From assembly GCA_947498595.1 (NCBI GenBank), contig CANMKX010000024.1:1-60036 (forward strand): a stretch of 60,036 nt of DNA, written 5' to 3'. The notes beneath the pieces are model-generated. The model had not been told where the DNA came from and searched no databases. It was given only the letters and a program-made list of their open reading frames with translations. A program made the position numbers and the translations under genes. Each line of letters begins with the position of its first letter. Positions within the stretch are counted from its first letter, which is position 1. This stretch comes from an uncultured Aquimarina sp. GTDB taxonomy: Bacteria > Bacteroidota > Bacteroidia > Flavobacteriales > Flavobacteriaceae. Positions 1 through 9,516 of the stretch are shown here, piece by piece.

Positions 1-167
1 TCCCCATATTCTTATCCATAAATCGGAGAGTAATTTTTTTGCCTGTTTTTTATTCTTAGGAACTTCTGTGATAGATAAAGTGTTTATTATATAGTATATG
101 TGTTTAACTTATAAATGTTAAAAATCATAGAGATTCTTTTCATTTTGATATCTTTAAAAACAAAAAC

Positions 168-1835
168 ATGAAAAAGTACATTTTCTTATTGAGTATTTTG
201 TTTTTCGTAATTGGATGTAAACAACAGCAAGCACAGGAATCCAAAGAAATTAGAAGTAATAGGAGAACCAATTATGACGAAAAGACCGACATACAAAAGC
301 AGCAAAAACATGAAAACCCTAGAATGCAATTTAAAAGTATTCAATCTAAATATGGGTATTCATTAGATGTATTACAAGCTATAAAAGATGATATAAATAC
401 ATTTTCTACAGAAGAATATGAGCGTTTAAAACCAATGATTTTGGAACAAGATATTCCTACATTGCAAAACCTAGTAAAAAAAGGAGCACTTACTTATGAG
501 AAATTAACAATGTTCTATTTATATAGAATCTTAAAAATTGAAAATAATCCAAAAATATCATTACATAGTATCATAGCTTTAAACCGAAATGTTATAGAAG
601 AAGCTAGAGATAAGGATAGAAATAAAAAGGATGCTGCTGCATTTTCTTTATATGGGATGCCAATTTTATTAAAAGATAATATAAATACATTAGGAATGCC
701 AACTACGGCAGGTGCGTATGCTTTATTAAATAATAGAAATACAGAAGATGCTTTTATTGTAGAGCAAATAAAAAAGAATGGAGGTTTGATTTTAGGAAAA
801 GTAAACCTAAGTGAATGGGCGTATTATTTTTGTAATGGTTGTCCATTAGGATATAGTGCAATAGGAGGTCAAACATTGAATCCGTATGGGCGAGGAATTT
901 TTGAAACAGGAGGATCAAGTTCAGGAAGTGGTGCAGCTATTGCAGCAAATTATGCCGTTGCAGCAGTTGGAACAGAAACAGCAGGATCAATAATATCACC
1001 TTCAAGTCAAAACTCTGTAGTGGGATTAAAACCAACTATAGGTGTATTAAGTAGAACTGGGATTGTACCTATTTCTAGTACTTTGGATACACCTGGTCCT
1101 ATGACAAAATCAGTAATAGATAATATCATTTTTATGAATGCGATGCTAGGAGAAGATGTTACTGATATAGCGACAACAAAAGTACCCGAAAGAAAATTAT
1201 ATAAAATAGACACAAATGAGTCAAGTTTAAAAGGAAAACGTTTAGGAGTTATAAAAGGATTGTTAGAAGATAAAATATATGCTGCTACAATCAAAAAAAT
1301 AGAAGCTTCTGGAGCAGAAGTAATTGAAATAGATCCAACTCAAACACCATTAGAAGGATTTCTGACATTGCTTAATGTTGATATGAAATATGACTTGCCT
1401 AAATATTTAAAAAATAATGCAGATAAGTCTCTAAAAATCAATTCTGTTGAAGATGTGATAAAGCTTAATAATAAAGACTTAGATAATAGAGCTCCATATG
1501 GACAAGCACTTTTTGAAGGAATTAAAAATGATACGACGACTATAGAAGAGTTAGAGAAAATAAAAAAGAGGCTAAAACAAGAAGGAGAAACATATTTTTC
1601 TAGTTTGAAAAAACAGAAATTAGATGCAATCTTATCTATTAATAATTATCATTCAGCTTATGCAGCTGTAGCACAATATCCTTGTTTAACAATTCCTATG
1701 GGATATAAAGATACAGAAGAACCTTTGAGTTTAACATTTATAGGTCAACCATTTGAAGAAGAACAATTATTAGGATTAGGATATGCATTCGAGCAATTGA
1801 CTAAAATACGTAGAATGCCTAAAAATTATGAGTAA
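168..1835 (+). CDS. Amidase-signature family lipoprotein
   Basis: Predicted amide-bond hydrolase of the amidase signature (AS) family, 555 aa, probably lipid-anchored in the cell envelope. The N-terminus is a lipoprotein signal: a hydrophobic stretch ending in a VIGC lipobox (Cys about residue 17). The Ser-cisSer-Lys triad can be followed: Lys in PILLKDNINT, the Gly/Ser-rich loop GGSSSGSG, and the nucleophile segment GTETAGSIISPSS. The Arg usual after GSI in this family is Ile here. The first 100 residues before the AS fold are charged and unlike bacterial GatA, so this is not the tRNA amidotransferase subunit, and no gatB or gatC lies nearby. It stands 75 bp ahead of rimO on the same strand with no terminator visible between them. 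Substrate unknown; peptide or aryl amides are possible. Confidence 0.85.
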   Translation: MKKYIFLLSILFFVIGCKQQQAQESKEIRSNRRTNYDEKTDIQKQQKHENPRMQFKSIQSKYGYSLDVLQAIKDDINTFSTEEYERLKPMILEQDIPTLQNLVKKGALTYEKLTMFYLYRILKIENNPKISLHSIIALNRNVIEEARDKDRNKKDAAAFSLYGMPILLKDNINTLGMPTTAGAYALLNNRNTEDAFIVEQIKKNGGLILGKVNLSEWAYYFCNGCPLGYSAIGGQTLNPYGRGIFETGGSSSGSGAAIAANYAVAAVGTETAGSIISPSSQNSVVGLKPTIGVLSRTGIVPISSTLDTPGPMTKSVIDNIIFMNAMLGEDVTDIATTKVPERKLYKIDTNESSLKGKRLGVIKGLLEDKIYAATIKKIEASGAEVIEIDPTQTPLEGFLTLLNVDMKYDLPKYLKNNADKSLKINSVEDVIKLNNKDLDNRAPYGQALFEGIKNDTTTIEELEKIKKRLKQEGETYFSSLKKQKLDAILSINNYHSAYAAVAQYPCLTIPMGYKDTEEPLSLTFIGQPFEEEQLLGLGYAFEQLTKIRRMPKNYE

Positions 1836-1882
1836 GGATTAAGAAAACTGTGAGAACCTATTTTTTTAATGTATAAAAGCAG

Positions 1883-1890
1883 TATTTTTG
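1883..1890 (+). promoter_or_regulatory. rimO -7 promoter element
   Basis: TATTTTTG matches the Bacteroidota -7 consensus TAnnTTTG, 20 bp ahead of the rimO ATG. No clear TTG-type -33 element is seen at the usual distance, so this is a partial match. Confidence 0.45.
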
Positions 1891-1910
1891 CGCTCTATAA
1901 ATAAAGCGAA

Positions 1911-3215
1911 ATGCGTACAAAGACACTCAAGAAAAATAAAATTAATGTAGTAACCTTAGGATGTAGTAAAAATGTTTACGATAGCGAAGTCTTAATGGGA
2001 CAATTGAGAGCGAACAATAAAGAAGTAGTTCATGAAGAAGAAGGAAATGTAGTTGTAATTAATACTTGTGGGTTTATAGCAAATGCTAAAGAAGAATCGG
2101 TTAATACGATTCTAGAGTATGTTAAGCTAAAAGAAGAAGGAGAAGTAGATAAAATTTTTGTAACTGGATGTTTATCTGAGCGATATAAGCCAGATCTACA
2201 GAAAGAAATTCCAGATGTTGATCAATATTTTGGAACAACAGAATTGCCAGGATTATTAAAAGCCTTAGGAGCAGATTATAAGCATGAATTAATAGGAGAA
2301 CGATTAACGACGACACCTAAAAATTATGCTTATTTAAAAATAGCAGAAGGATGTGATCGTCCATGCTCATTTTGCGCGATACCATTAATGAGAGGAAAGC
2401 ATGTTTCTACACCAATAGAAGAGCTGGTAGTAGAAGCAGAAAAGTTAGCTGCTGATGGTGTGAAAGAATTGATATTGATTGCTCAGGATTTAACATACTA
2501 TGGGTTAGACTTATATAAAGAACGTAAATTAGCTGATTTATTGAAAGAATTAGTTAAAGTAGATGGAATTGAGTGGATACGATTACATTATGCGTTTCCA
2601 TCAGGATTTCCAATGGAGGTTCTAGAAGTTATGAATAAAGAACCTAAAGTATGTAATTATATTGATATTCCTTTACAACATATCGCAGATCCAATTCTGA
2701 AATCGATGCGTAGAGGAACTACAAAAGCTAAAACAACTAAATTATTAAACGAATTTAGAGCAGCTGTTCCTGAAATGGCAATTCGTACAACATTGATTGT
2801 AGGGTACCCAGGAGAAACACAGGAAGATTTTGAAACACTTAGAGAATGGGTAAGAGAAATGCGATTTGAACGTTTAGGATGTTTTACATACTCACATGAA
2901 GAAAATACACATGCATACAATCTAGAGGATGATGTTCCAGAAGAAGTAAAGATGGAGAGAGCAAATGAAATTATGGAGATTCAATCTCAAATTTCATGGG
3001 AATTAAACCAAGAAAAAATAGGAAAAGAATTTAAAGTTGTTGTTGATCGAAAAGAAGGAAACTATTTTGTAGGTCGTACAGAATTTGATTCTCCAGATGT
3101 TGATAATGAGGTGCTAATAGATGCTTCTAAATATTATTTGAAGACAGGTGAGTACACAAAAATTAAAGTGATTGAAGCAGAAGATTTTGACCTTTATGGT
3201 GAAGTGATTTCATAA
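1911..3215 (+). CDS. rimO: Ribosomal protein S12 methylthiotransferase RimO
   Basis: Radical-SAM enzyme that adds a methylthio group to the conserved aspartate of ribosomal protein S12. The 434 aa length is normal for RimO. Order of domains: N-terminal UPF0004 domain with three cluster cysteines (in LGCSKN, NTCGF and TGCLSE), then the radical-SAM core with CxxxCxxC in CDRPCSFC, then a C-terminal TRAM domain over about the last 65 residues. The LGCSKNVYDSE start is typical of RimO rather than MiaB. A TAnnTTTG element sits 20 bp upstream and a strong terminator follows. Confidence 0.95.
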   Translation: MRTKTLKKNKINVVTLGCSKNVYDSEVLMGQLRANNKEVVHEEEGNVVVINTCGFIANAKEESVNTILEYVKLKEEGEVDKIFVTGCLSERYKPDLQKEIPDVDQYFGTTELPGLLKALGADYKHELIGERLTTTPKNYAYLKIAEGCDRPCSFCAIPLMRGKHVSTPIEELVVEAEKLAADGVKELILIAQDLTYYGLDLYKERKLADLLKELVKVDGIEWIRLHYAFPSGFPMEVLEVMNKEPKVCNYIDIPLQHIADPILKSMRRGTTKAKTTKLLNEFRAAVPEMAIRTTLIVGYPGETQEDFETLREWVREMRFERLGCFTYSHEENTHAYNLEDDVPEEVKMERANEIMEIQSQISWELNQEKIGKEFKVVVDRKEGNYFVGRTEFDSPDVDNEVLIDASKYYLKTGEYTKIKVIEAEDFDLYGEVIS

Positions 3216-3241
3216 TGTAAGAAAGCATACAAAAAAAGAAT

Positions 3242-3274
3242 AAGGAGGAATTATATACGATTCCTCCTTTTTTT
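3242..3274 (+). terminator. rimO terminator
   Basis: Inverted repeat AAGGAGGAA / TTCCTCCTT (9 bp stem, 10 nt loop) followed by a T run, 26 bp after the rimO stop codon. Intrinsic terminator geometry. Confidence 0.85.
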
Positions 3275-3370
3275 GTAAAGTTTAAATCTAAGGGGAAACA
3301 CTAATTACAGATAGAATTGTAAAATAGTTGTTATAAAAGGAGAGGGGAATAAATAATTTATAAAGTGAAG

Positions 3371-3568
3371 TCAAATAGAAGAATTCATTTTTTTTATCAA
3401 TTTTCCGATCGCATCAATGCGTTCATCATTAATTTTTCGGTTATACTTTAAAAACTTTTGGATACTTCCTTTTGATGCCCCAATTTCTCTTTCAATGGCT
3501 TGATTGTTAAAAAATGCTTGGTTTTTTAGTAACCATTTTTCGATTTTTTCTCTTTTGCTTAAACTCAT
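3371..3568 (-). CDS. Small HTH-like DNA-binding protein
   Basis: A 65-residue, lysine-rich protein I do not recognise as a named family. Residues about 22-45 read as a helix-turn-helix: AIEREIGASKGSIQKFL has the spacing of a Cro/XRE-type recognition unit, followed by a short amphipathic helix (ERIDAIGKLIKKM). It stands alone between two convergent terminators' worth of non-coding DNA, about 390 bp from its nearest neighbour on either side being rimO (155 bp) and the M16 peptidase gene. Two perfect dyads lie 27-106 bp upstream of its start and could be operators. A function as a small transcriptional regulator is inferred from the motif; a chance open frame cannot be fully excluded because of its size. 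Confidence 0.6.
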   Translation of the reverse strand: MSLSKREKIEKWLLKNQAFFNNQAIEREIGASKGSIQKFLKYNRKINDERIDAIGKLIKKMNSSI

Positions 3569-3594
3569 AAAATGCTAATCATAATTTTAATAGA

Positions 3595-3628
3595 TCAAGA
3601 ATAAGATATTGATATAACCTATTCTTGA
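3595..3628. promoter_or_regulatory. Dyad upstream of small HTH gene
   Basis: TCAAGAATA and TATTCTTGA form a perfect 9 bp inverted repeat with a 16 nt centre, ending 27 bp from the start of the HTH-like gene. It could be an operator or a leader hairpin. Confidence 0.35.
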
Positions 3629-3655
3629 GTGCTATATATACATACAAAATGAACC

Positions 3656-3674
3656 TATCAATGTTGCATTGATA
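3656..3674. promoter_or_regulatory. Compact 19 bp palindrome, operator-like
   Basis: TATCAATG-TTG-CATTGATA is a perfect 8+8 bp dyad with a 3 bp centre, the geometry expected of a dimeric HTH regulator site. It lies about 90-105 bp upstream of the small HTH gene. Confidence 0.4.
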
Positions 3675-3825
3675 AGGAAAAAAGACATAGATTACTACTT
3701 GAGATTACATATCGTAAAATCAATTAATAATAAGTCATATTATTTTGAGTGTTTTTGTTTTTTATCTCTTCCGGAGTGGGGTAGTTGAAGAGAGCTTGCA
3801 AAGCTATTAATTTTTATGAATAAGT

Positions 3826-3850
3826 ATATACGGTTTTACCGTATATTTTT
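3826..3850 (+). terminator. Orphan terminator-like hairpin, plus strand
   Basis: ATATACGGT / ACCGTATAT (9 bp, 3 nt loop) followed by TTTT on the plus strand. No plus-strand gene ends just before it. The stretch 3569-3825 holds no coding frame I would support, so this hairpin may end an unannotated small RNA or act on the minus strand ahead of the HTH gene. Confidence 0.4.
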
Positions 3851-3890
3851 ATATAAAGCTTTGTTGTTAATAATGTTGAGCTTAAAAACA

Positions 3891-3931
3891 AACAAACCGT
3901 TGTTAGATATATATTCTAACAACGGTTTGTT
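3891..3931 (-). terminator. M16 peptidase operon terminator
   Basis: A perfect 17 bp inverted repeat (3891-3907 with 3915-3931, 7 nt loop TATATAT) starting 26 bp after the stop codon of the M16 gene. The minus-strand exit is T-rich. Confidence 0.85.
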
Positions 3932-3956
3932 TATAAATGATAATTGTAAAAAAATA

Positions 3957-6830
3957 CTAATCTACTAAATTATCGTTTTTAGGATTTATTAATTCAACTT
4001 TACCAAAACCTAATTGTTCTAGTGGTTTCATTTGAGTTGCTGCATCACCTACAACAAAATAAATCATTTTGTTAGGATCTAAATATTTTTGAGCTAGATT
4101 TTTAATCTCTTCAATGCTCATGTTTTTTACAATAGTTTCACGTTGTTTAGCGTAATCATCACTAAAATTATAAGTACTAATGTTAGTAAGCATATTTAAT
4201 TTTGAACGCATAGTTTCAAAAGCACGAGCATTACTCTTAATTAAGAAACCTTTGGAAACTTCTAGATCGTTTTCATTATATTTTTCACCATAACTACCAA
4301 CAATGTCTTTAATTAATTTAGAAGATTCATAAGTAACGTTAGAACGAACACCACTGCTAATTGTAAATGGACCAGGTATTGTCGATCCTGAAAAACTGGA
4401 ACGAATACCATAAGTATATCCTTTACCTTCTCTTAATTCTTGAGTTAATTGAGAAGCGAAACCTCCACCACCAAGTCGGTAATTTAAGATTCGAGCAGGG
4501 TAATAATCTTTATCAGTTACAGCTAAGGCAGGGTATCCAAATCGTAAAGCAGATTGTTTAGCGCCAGGAACGTCGTAAAAATAAACTTTGGATTGTTCTG
4601 GAGCTTTTGGAGCTTTAATAGCTGGAAACGTTACATTTTTTACTTTCCATTCTTTGTTTAATGTAGCTAAAGAACTAACTACTTTTTCTTTCGTAATATC
4701 TCCTACTATATGGAAATTGGTTACAGAAGGTGAAATAAACTGATTGTAATAAGATTTAAGATCATTTATTGAAATAGCATTAATAGAAGCTGTAGTACCT
4801 AGATTGTTATGAGATAATATATGATCGTTCCCATAAATAAGTTTTGCAAATTGATTAGCTGCTATACTATTTGGGTTTGCTTTTTGTTGCTGTATTTGAC
4901 TTAAAACACTTTGTTTTAATAAATCAAATTCTTTTTGATCCCAACGTGGTTCTAATATGATTTCTTGTACAAGAGCAATGGTTTTTTCATAATTTTTAGC
5001 AAGTGTATTTCCGGTAATGATAATAGACTCGTTAGTTGCAAATGCATTTATGCTAGCTCCTAAGCTTTCAATAGTATTTTCAAGTACTTCAGGAGTTTTT
5101 CGTTGTGTTCCTTTAGTTAATAATTCTGCTAAAAGATTAGAAACTCCAATTTTTGAAGAGTTTTCTAATAATAAACCACCTTTAATGTTTACTTGAAATT
5201 GAACTAATGGTATTTCATTATTTTCAATACCATACGTTTTTAAACCAGAAGAAAGTTTCTCTTTCCATACTATAGGTGTTTTTACATCAGGGCTTTCTCC
5301 ATAAGACGGTTCTACTGAACGGTCAAAAGAAGAAGGTGTTTTTTCGTAAGTAGCAGCGATACTAGCATCAAAAGTTTCTTCAGCTCCTTGTACAATTTTC
5401 TCTTCAACAACTTCAGCTAGTGTAGAATTCTTTAAAATTAAGTCAGCTTGACCGATTGGAACAAAGCTAGTTGCAACGTAATGTTTGTTTTTTATATATT
5501 TATTATAAACGCGCATCACATCTTCTTTAGTAACAGCAAGAATGTTTTTTACATCTTGATTAATAAATGCAGGATCTCCAGCAAAAATTTCATATTGAGC
5601 TAATTGAAATCCTTTTCCTAAAACGCTTGATACACTATTATAAAAACTAGTTTCTTGACCAGCTTTAATCCTATCTAAATCTTTTTGAGAAATACCTTCA
5701 GATTCAAATTTTGAAAAAGCTTCTTGTATTGCTTCATCCACTAAATTTAAATTAGTTTTATCAAAAGCAGTTACATTTAACATAAATTGCCCAGCTATTT
5801 CTGAATTGTATTGAAACATAGCAACATTATCTGTTACTTGTTTACCTTCTACTAATACTTTATATAGAGGAGCTTTTTTACCTTCAGAAAGATAAGTGGC
5901 TAAAACTTCTAGTGGATAAGAATCAGGGTGGTATTCATAAACAGATGGCCATGTTAATGTTAATTGAGGTAAGCGAGCAAAATTATCTTCGTAATATAAT
6001 TTTTTAGTTTCACTAAGAGTCACAGGTTGCTTTTCCATAGGTGGAATTTGCTCTCCTCTTTTAATTTCACTAAAATATTTATTTACCCATTTTTTTGCTT
6101 GAGCTGTATCAAAATCTCCAGCGATAGTTAAGGTGACATTATTAGGAACATACCAGCGATTATAAAAATCCTTTACATCTTGTAATGTAGCATTTTGTAA
6201 ATCTTCAAGTGATCCAATTACTTCCCAACTATACGGATGTCCTTTTGGATATAGATTTTTGTCGATGACATAAAAATTATGACCATAAGGACGATTGTCA
6301 ACACTTTGCCTTTTTTCGTTTTTTACAACTTGTTTTTCTTTAGCTAATACAGGTTCTGTAACAGTATTGATAAAGAAACCTAGTTTATCTGCTTCTGCCC
6401 AAATCATTTTTTCAAGCGCATCTTTAGGTACCGTCTGGTAGTAGTTTGTGCGATCTCGACTAGTTGAACCATTAGCACCAGATCCACCAATGCGAGCACT
6501 CATTTTATCCAAACCACCTTTACCTAAATTTTCAGATTCTAGAAATAGTAGGTGCTCGAATAAATGAGCAAAACCTGTACGACCTTCTTTTTCGCGAGCA
6601 GAACCTACATGACTGGTTAAGGCGACAGCAACTACAGGATCAGAACGATCGACATGAAAAATTACTTGAAGACCATTGTCTAATGTGAATTTTTCAAAAT
6701 CAACTTTGAATTCTTTGGTTGCTTTTTCATGTTGTGTAATCTGATCTGATACTTTTTGTTCTTTAGCGCAACTAGCCAATAGAGTTGAGGCGACAAAAAG
6801 ATAAGAGATAGGTTTAAAAATATTTTTCAT
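3957..6830 (-). CDS. M16 family metallopeptidase, lipoprotein
   Basis: Two-lobed zinc peptidase of the pitrilysin/insulinase family, 957 aa, periplasmic and probably lipid-anchored (LLASC lipobox, Cys21). The N-terminal half has the inverted zinc motif HLFEH (H89, E92, H93), with the distal Glu ligand in VVKNEKRQ about 75 residues on. The C-terminal half (from about residue 520) repeats the fold but lacks HxxEH (GVSNLLAELL in its place), as expected for the inactive partner domain in this family. It degrades peptides; the exact substrate is unknown. The gene lies 17 bp downstream of the M14 peptidase on the same strand, so the two are probably co-transcribed, and a strong hairpin ends the unit. 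Confidence 0.93.
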   Translation of the reverse strand: MKNIFKPISYLFVASTLLASCAKEQKVSDQITQHEKATKEFKVDFEKFTLDNGLQVIFHVDRSDPVVAVALTSHVGSAREKEGRTGFAHLFEHLLFLESENLGKGGLDKMSARIGGSGANGSTSRDRTNYYQTVPKDALEKMIWAEADKLGFFINTVTEPVLAKEKQVVKNEKRQSVDNRPYGHNFYVIDKNLYPKGHPYSWEVIGSLEDLQNATLQDVKDFYNRWYVPNNVTLTIAGDFDTAQAKKWVNKYFSEIKRGEQIPPMEKQPVTLSETKKLYYEDNFARLPQLTLTWPSVYEYHPDSYPLEVLATYLSEGKKAPLYKVLVEGKQVTDNVAMFQYNSEIAGQFMLNVTAFDKTNLNLVDEAIQEAFSKFESEGISQKDLDRIKAGQETSFYNSVSSVLGKGFQLAQYEIFAGDPAFINQDVKNILAVTKEDVMRVYNKYIKNKHYVATSFVPIGQADLILKNSTLAEVVEEKIVQGAEETFDASIAATYEKTPSSFDRSVEPSYGESPDVKTPIVWKEKLSSGLKTYGIENNEIPLVQFQVNIKGGLLLENSSKIGVSNLLAELLTKGTQRKTPEVLENTIESLGASINAFATNESIIITGNTLAKNYEKTIALVQEIILEPRWDQKEFDLLKQSVLSQIQQQKANPNSIAANQFAKLIYGNDHILSHNNLGTTASINAISINDLKSYYNQFISPSVTNFHIVGDITKEKVVSSLATLNKEWKVKNVTFPAIKAPKAPEQSKVYFYDVPGAKQSALRFGYPALAVTDKDYYPARILNYRLGGGGFASQLTQELREGKGYTYGIRSSFSGSTIPGPFTISSGVRSNVTYESSKLIKDIVGSYGEKYNENDLEVSKGFLIKSNARAFETMRSKLNMLTNISTYNFSDDYAKQRETIVKNMSIEEIKNLAQKYLDPNKMIYFVVGDAATQMKPLEQLGFGKVELINPKNDNLVD

Positions 6831-6847
6831 AAATTATAAAATGGAGA

Positions 6848-9328
6848 TTATAGTCTGAATTTATTATTATTTGTATAGAAAATTGCATTCACAAAAAAGA
6901 GTTTACCGTTTTCCCAAAAAGATCTAAATAGAGGGTTGTCAACCATATAAATTACACTCCCATTACCAATTCGATCCTCACCAAAAACAAGAGAGTTTTT
7001 TAATCTTTTTAAAGATTCTTCACCAGCAAATCCAGAAACGTTTTCTGGAGTCCCATCTATATATGAAACATTATAACCATTTTCTAAAAACTTATAAGAA
7101 GAACTTCCTAGTTTTAAACTAAAATAGGTGTCGTCGTATCCAAAAGCTAACGGGTGGGAAGTATCTATTTTTGTTTTAAAAATACTCCCTGTAATAAGAT
7201 GTTTTACGCTTTCTTTTTCTTGTTGATCATATGGAATTAAAATGTTTTTCTTAGTAGATTCCTCTTTCTTACTATCGTTTTTATTAGTTTGTAAACTAAA
7301 TCCATCTTTATTAGCAAATGTATTAACAGCATTACCAATAGCAATTACTTTCCCACCTTTACGAATCCATTTTTGTAATTGACTTAATGCGTTTTTATCA
7401 AAATAACTACTATAATATCCATTAGGCATGATTAATACATCATAGCGATCTAGATTAACCTGTTTAAAATAATCGGTGTCAATTGAAGTAACAGGGTATT
7501 GTAACTGTTGTTCAAAAAAATGCCATATTTCACCATAGCTAAGAGAAGATGTATAATCTCCTTTTAATAGAGCAATGCGTTGTGGATTGATAAGCTTTAC
7601 ATCAGGAGATCCAAAGTCGACACCACTAGTAGCAAAACTTGACTGAGCAATATGTAATTTACGTTGATATTTATTAGCCAAAGAAGTTACTTTTTGATCA
7701 AAGTCTTTTAAGTATTTATTATCACTTTTAGTAATAATTAAACTTCCTTTTTTGAAGTTTTGAGAACCATTAACAAAATCTTTTTCACTAAAACGTACTC
7801 TTATTTTTTGTTGTAAAATAGCAGCTAAAAATTGAGCATCATTTAAAGAGTTCCATGATGTAACATATCCAGGAGTGTTTTTTGATGGATTGTTATTAAT
7901 AACTTCACTAGTTTTTTCTTTAGTTGAAGGAACAAGAGAAGTAGAGGCAATAGCATCTAACCCATATGCATAGGGTATACTCCAAGCTGTGATATCATAA
8001 GTAATAGGATTAGTTAGTTTTGCATTAGGTTCAAACAGAGCTTTAACCATTTTTCCTTTAGGTTGATTGGTACTAACAACCAAAGCCCCCTTGGCAGTCA
8101 TGCTTCCTTGTTTACCTGTATCGTATGATAAACCACTTACTTTATTAGTTGTTGCATATCCATATTTGATTTCGTGTTTATCTAATAATGATTCAAGAGC
8201 TTGTATTTTATCAGGATTACCATTTAGAACATAGCTTTTATAAATAAGATTTGAATTATCAAAAAACTTATGAAATTCAGTATTTAATTGGAATGCGTTT
8301 TGAGAAGAGATTTCTACTGTTGATAAACCTGTAGTTGTGTGATGAGCAACACGATCTTTAAGAGTTAATACATACCCTTCGTCTGTTTGTATCCCTAAAC
8401 CAGCACGTCCGTGACCAGCCTGCTCATAAGTCATTCCTATAGCTCCCATAAATGTAGGATATGTATCTCCATAACTAGGATATAATAAATCAAAACGTTC
8501 TCTAGTAAAAAATAACCAACCTTCTTTATCAAAATAGCGAGCATGGTTTTTACCGATTTGAGTTTGGAAATTACGTTGCCAATCAGAGATGATTTCATGA
8601 AAAGGCTCTGCTGCTGGAGCAAAATAATAAGGTTCATTAATTCCTTGTTCATGAAAATCAACATGTACGTGTGGCATCCAAGAATTATAAACTTTTAATC
8701 GTTGTTGTGATTCTACCTGAGTTGCCCAAGCCCAGTCACGATTTAAATCAAATAAATAGTGATTAGGTCTACCTCCAGGCCAAGATTCATTATGTTCTGA
8801 TGCATTTTGATCAATATTATACGGATTCGCTTTTACTTGATTATACCAATTAACATAACGATCTCTTCCGTCAGGATTTACACATGGATCAAGAATTACT
8901 ACCGTATTTTTTAAATAATCTTTTTTTGATGTGATCAACTCGTAAGCTGTTTTCATAGCAGCTTCTGTACTTGAAGCTTCATTACCATGAACATTATAAC
9001 TTAACCAAACTATAGCAATTTCTGGAGTACTTTTTCCTGATTCTATTCCAATGTTTTTTAAATTATTTAAACGAATAGCTTCTATGTTTTTTAAATTTTC
9101 TTCAGACGAAATAATCGCATAGGTAAGTGATCTGCGTTCATTTGTTTTTCCATATTCATGATAAGAAATCATAGAAGAATTGGTGGCGATGTGTTTAAAA
9201 TAAGACACTACGTCTGCATGACGAGTAAATTCGTTACCTAATTCATATCCCAGAAAAGAAGATGGAGATTGCTGAGAGAATGTCACTAGAGATATAGCGA
9301 GACATATGTACGTTAAAAAAAATTTCAT
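6848..9328 (-). CDS. M14 family zinc carboxypeptidase, secreted
   Basis: Secreted zinc peptidase, 826 aa, with a signal peptide (cleavage near residue 19, TFSQQ). The M14 domain spans about residues 25-370. Zinc ligands read as H114 and E117 in VHGNEASS and H226 in VDFHEQG; DLNRDW near 195 is a typical M14 substrate-pocket segment, and TYEQAG may carry the catalytic Glu. From about residue 610 to 690 a Rossmann-like segment (IALLKGDY, DVLIMPNGYY, GGKVIAIGNA) resembles the GATase1/ThuA fold found at the C-terminus of such flavobacterial M14 proteins. First gene of a two-gene operon with the M16 peptidase, suggesting sequential peptide breakdown in the periplasm. No TAnnTTTG element was found in the 188 bp upstream. 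Confidence 0.9.
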   Translation of the reverse strand: MKFFLTYICLAISLVTFSQQSPSSFLGYELGNEFTRHADVVSYFKHIATNSSMISYHEYGKTNERRSLTYAIISSEENLKNIEAIRLNNLKNIGIESGKSTPEIAIVWLSYNVHGNEASSTEAAMKTAYELITSKKDYLKNTVVILDPCVNPDGRDRYVNWYNQVKANPYNIDQNASEHNESWPGGRPNHYLFDLNRDWAWATQVESQQRLKVYNSWMPHVHVDFHEQGINEPYYFAPAAEPFHEIISDWQRNFQTQIGKNHARYFDKEGWLFFTRERFDLLYPSYGDTYPTFMGAIGMTYEQAGHGRAGLGIQTDEGYVLTLKDRVAHHTTTGLSTVEISSQNAFQLNTEFHKFFDNSNLIYKSYVLNGNPDKIQALESLLDKHEIKYGYATTNKVSGLSYDTGKQGSMTAKGALVVSTNQPKGKMVKALFEPNAKLTNPITYDITAWSIPYAYGLDAIASTSLVPSTKEKTSEVINNNPSKNTPGYVTSWNSLNDAQFLAAILQQKIRVRFSEKDFVNGSQNFKKGSLIITKSDNKYLKDFDQKVTSLANKYQRKLHIAQSSFATSGVDFGSPDVKLINPQRIALLKGDYTSSLSYGEIWHFFEQQLQYPVTSIDTDYFKQVNLDRYDVLIMPNGYYSSYFDKNALSQLQKWIRKGGKVIAIGNAVNTFANKDGFSLQTNKNDSKKEESTKKNILIPYDQQEKESVKHLITGSIFKTKIDTSHPLAFGYDDTYFSLKLGSSSYKFLENGYNVSYIDGTPENVSGFAGEESLKRLKNSLVFGEDRIGNGSVIYMVDNPLFRSFWENGKLFFVNAIFYTNNNKFRL

Positions 9329-9516
9329 TTAATATATTTAAGTTTTTAGCAGTGAAATAATTGGATAATGAGTAAACATTAACGGGATTGTAAAATATTT
9401 TGTTTGTTTTGAATGGTAAAGTACAACCTTAGTAGGAGTTTTTAAAATTGTATTAACTAAAATTTAGGATTTGAGTGTATATTCTACCGTATATTTATCC
9501 TCCAAAAAAACAATAT

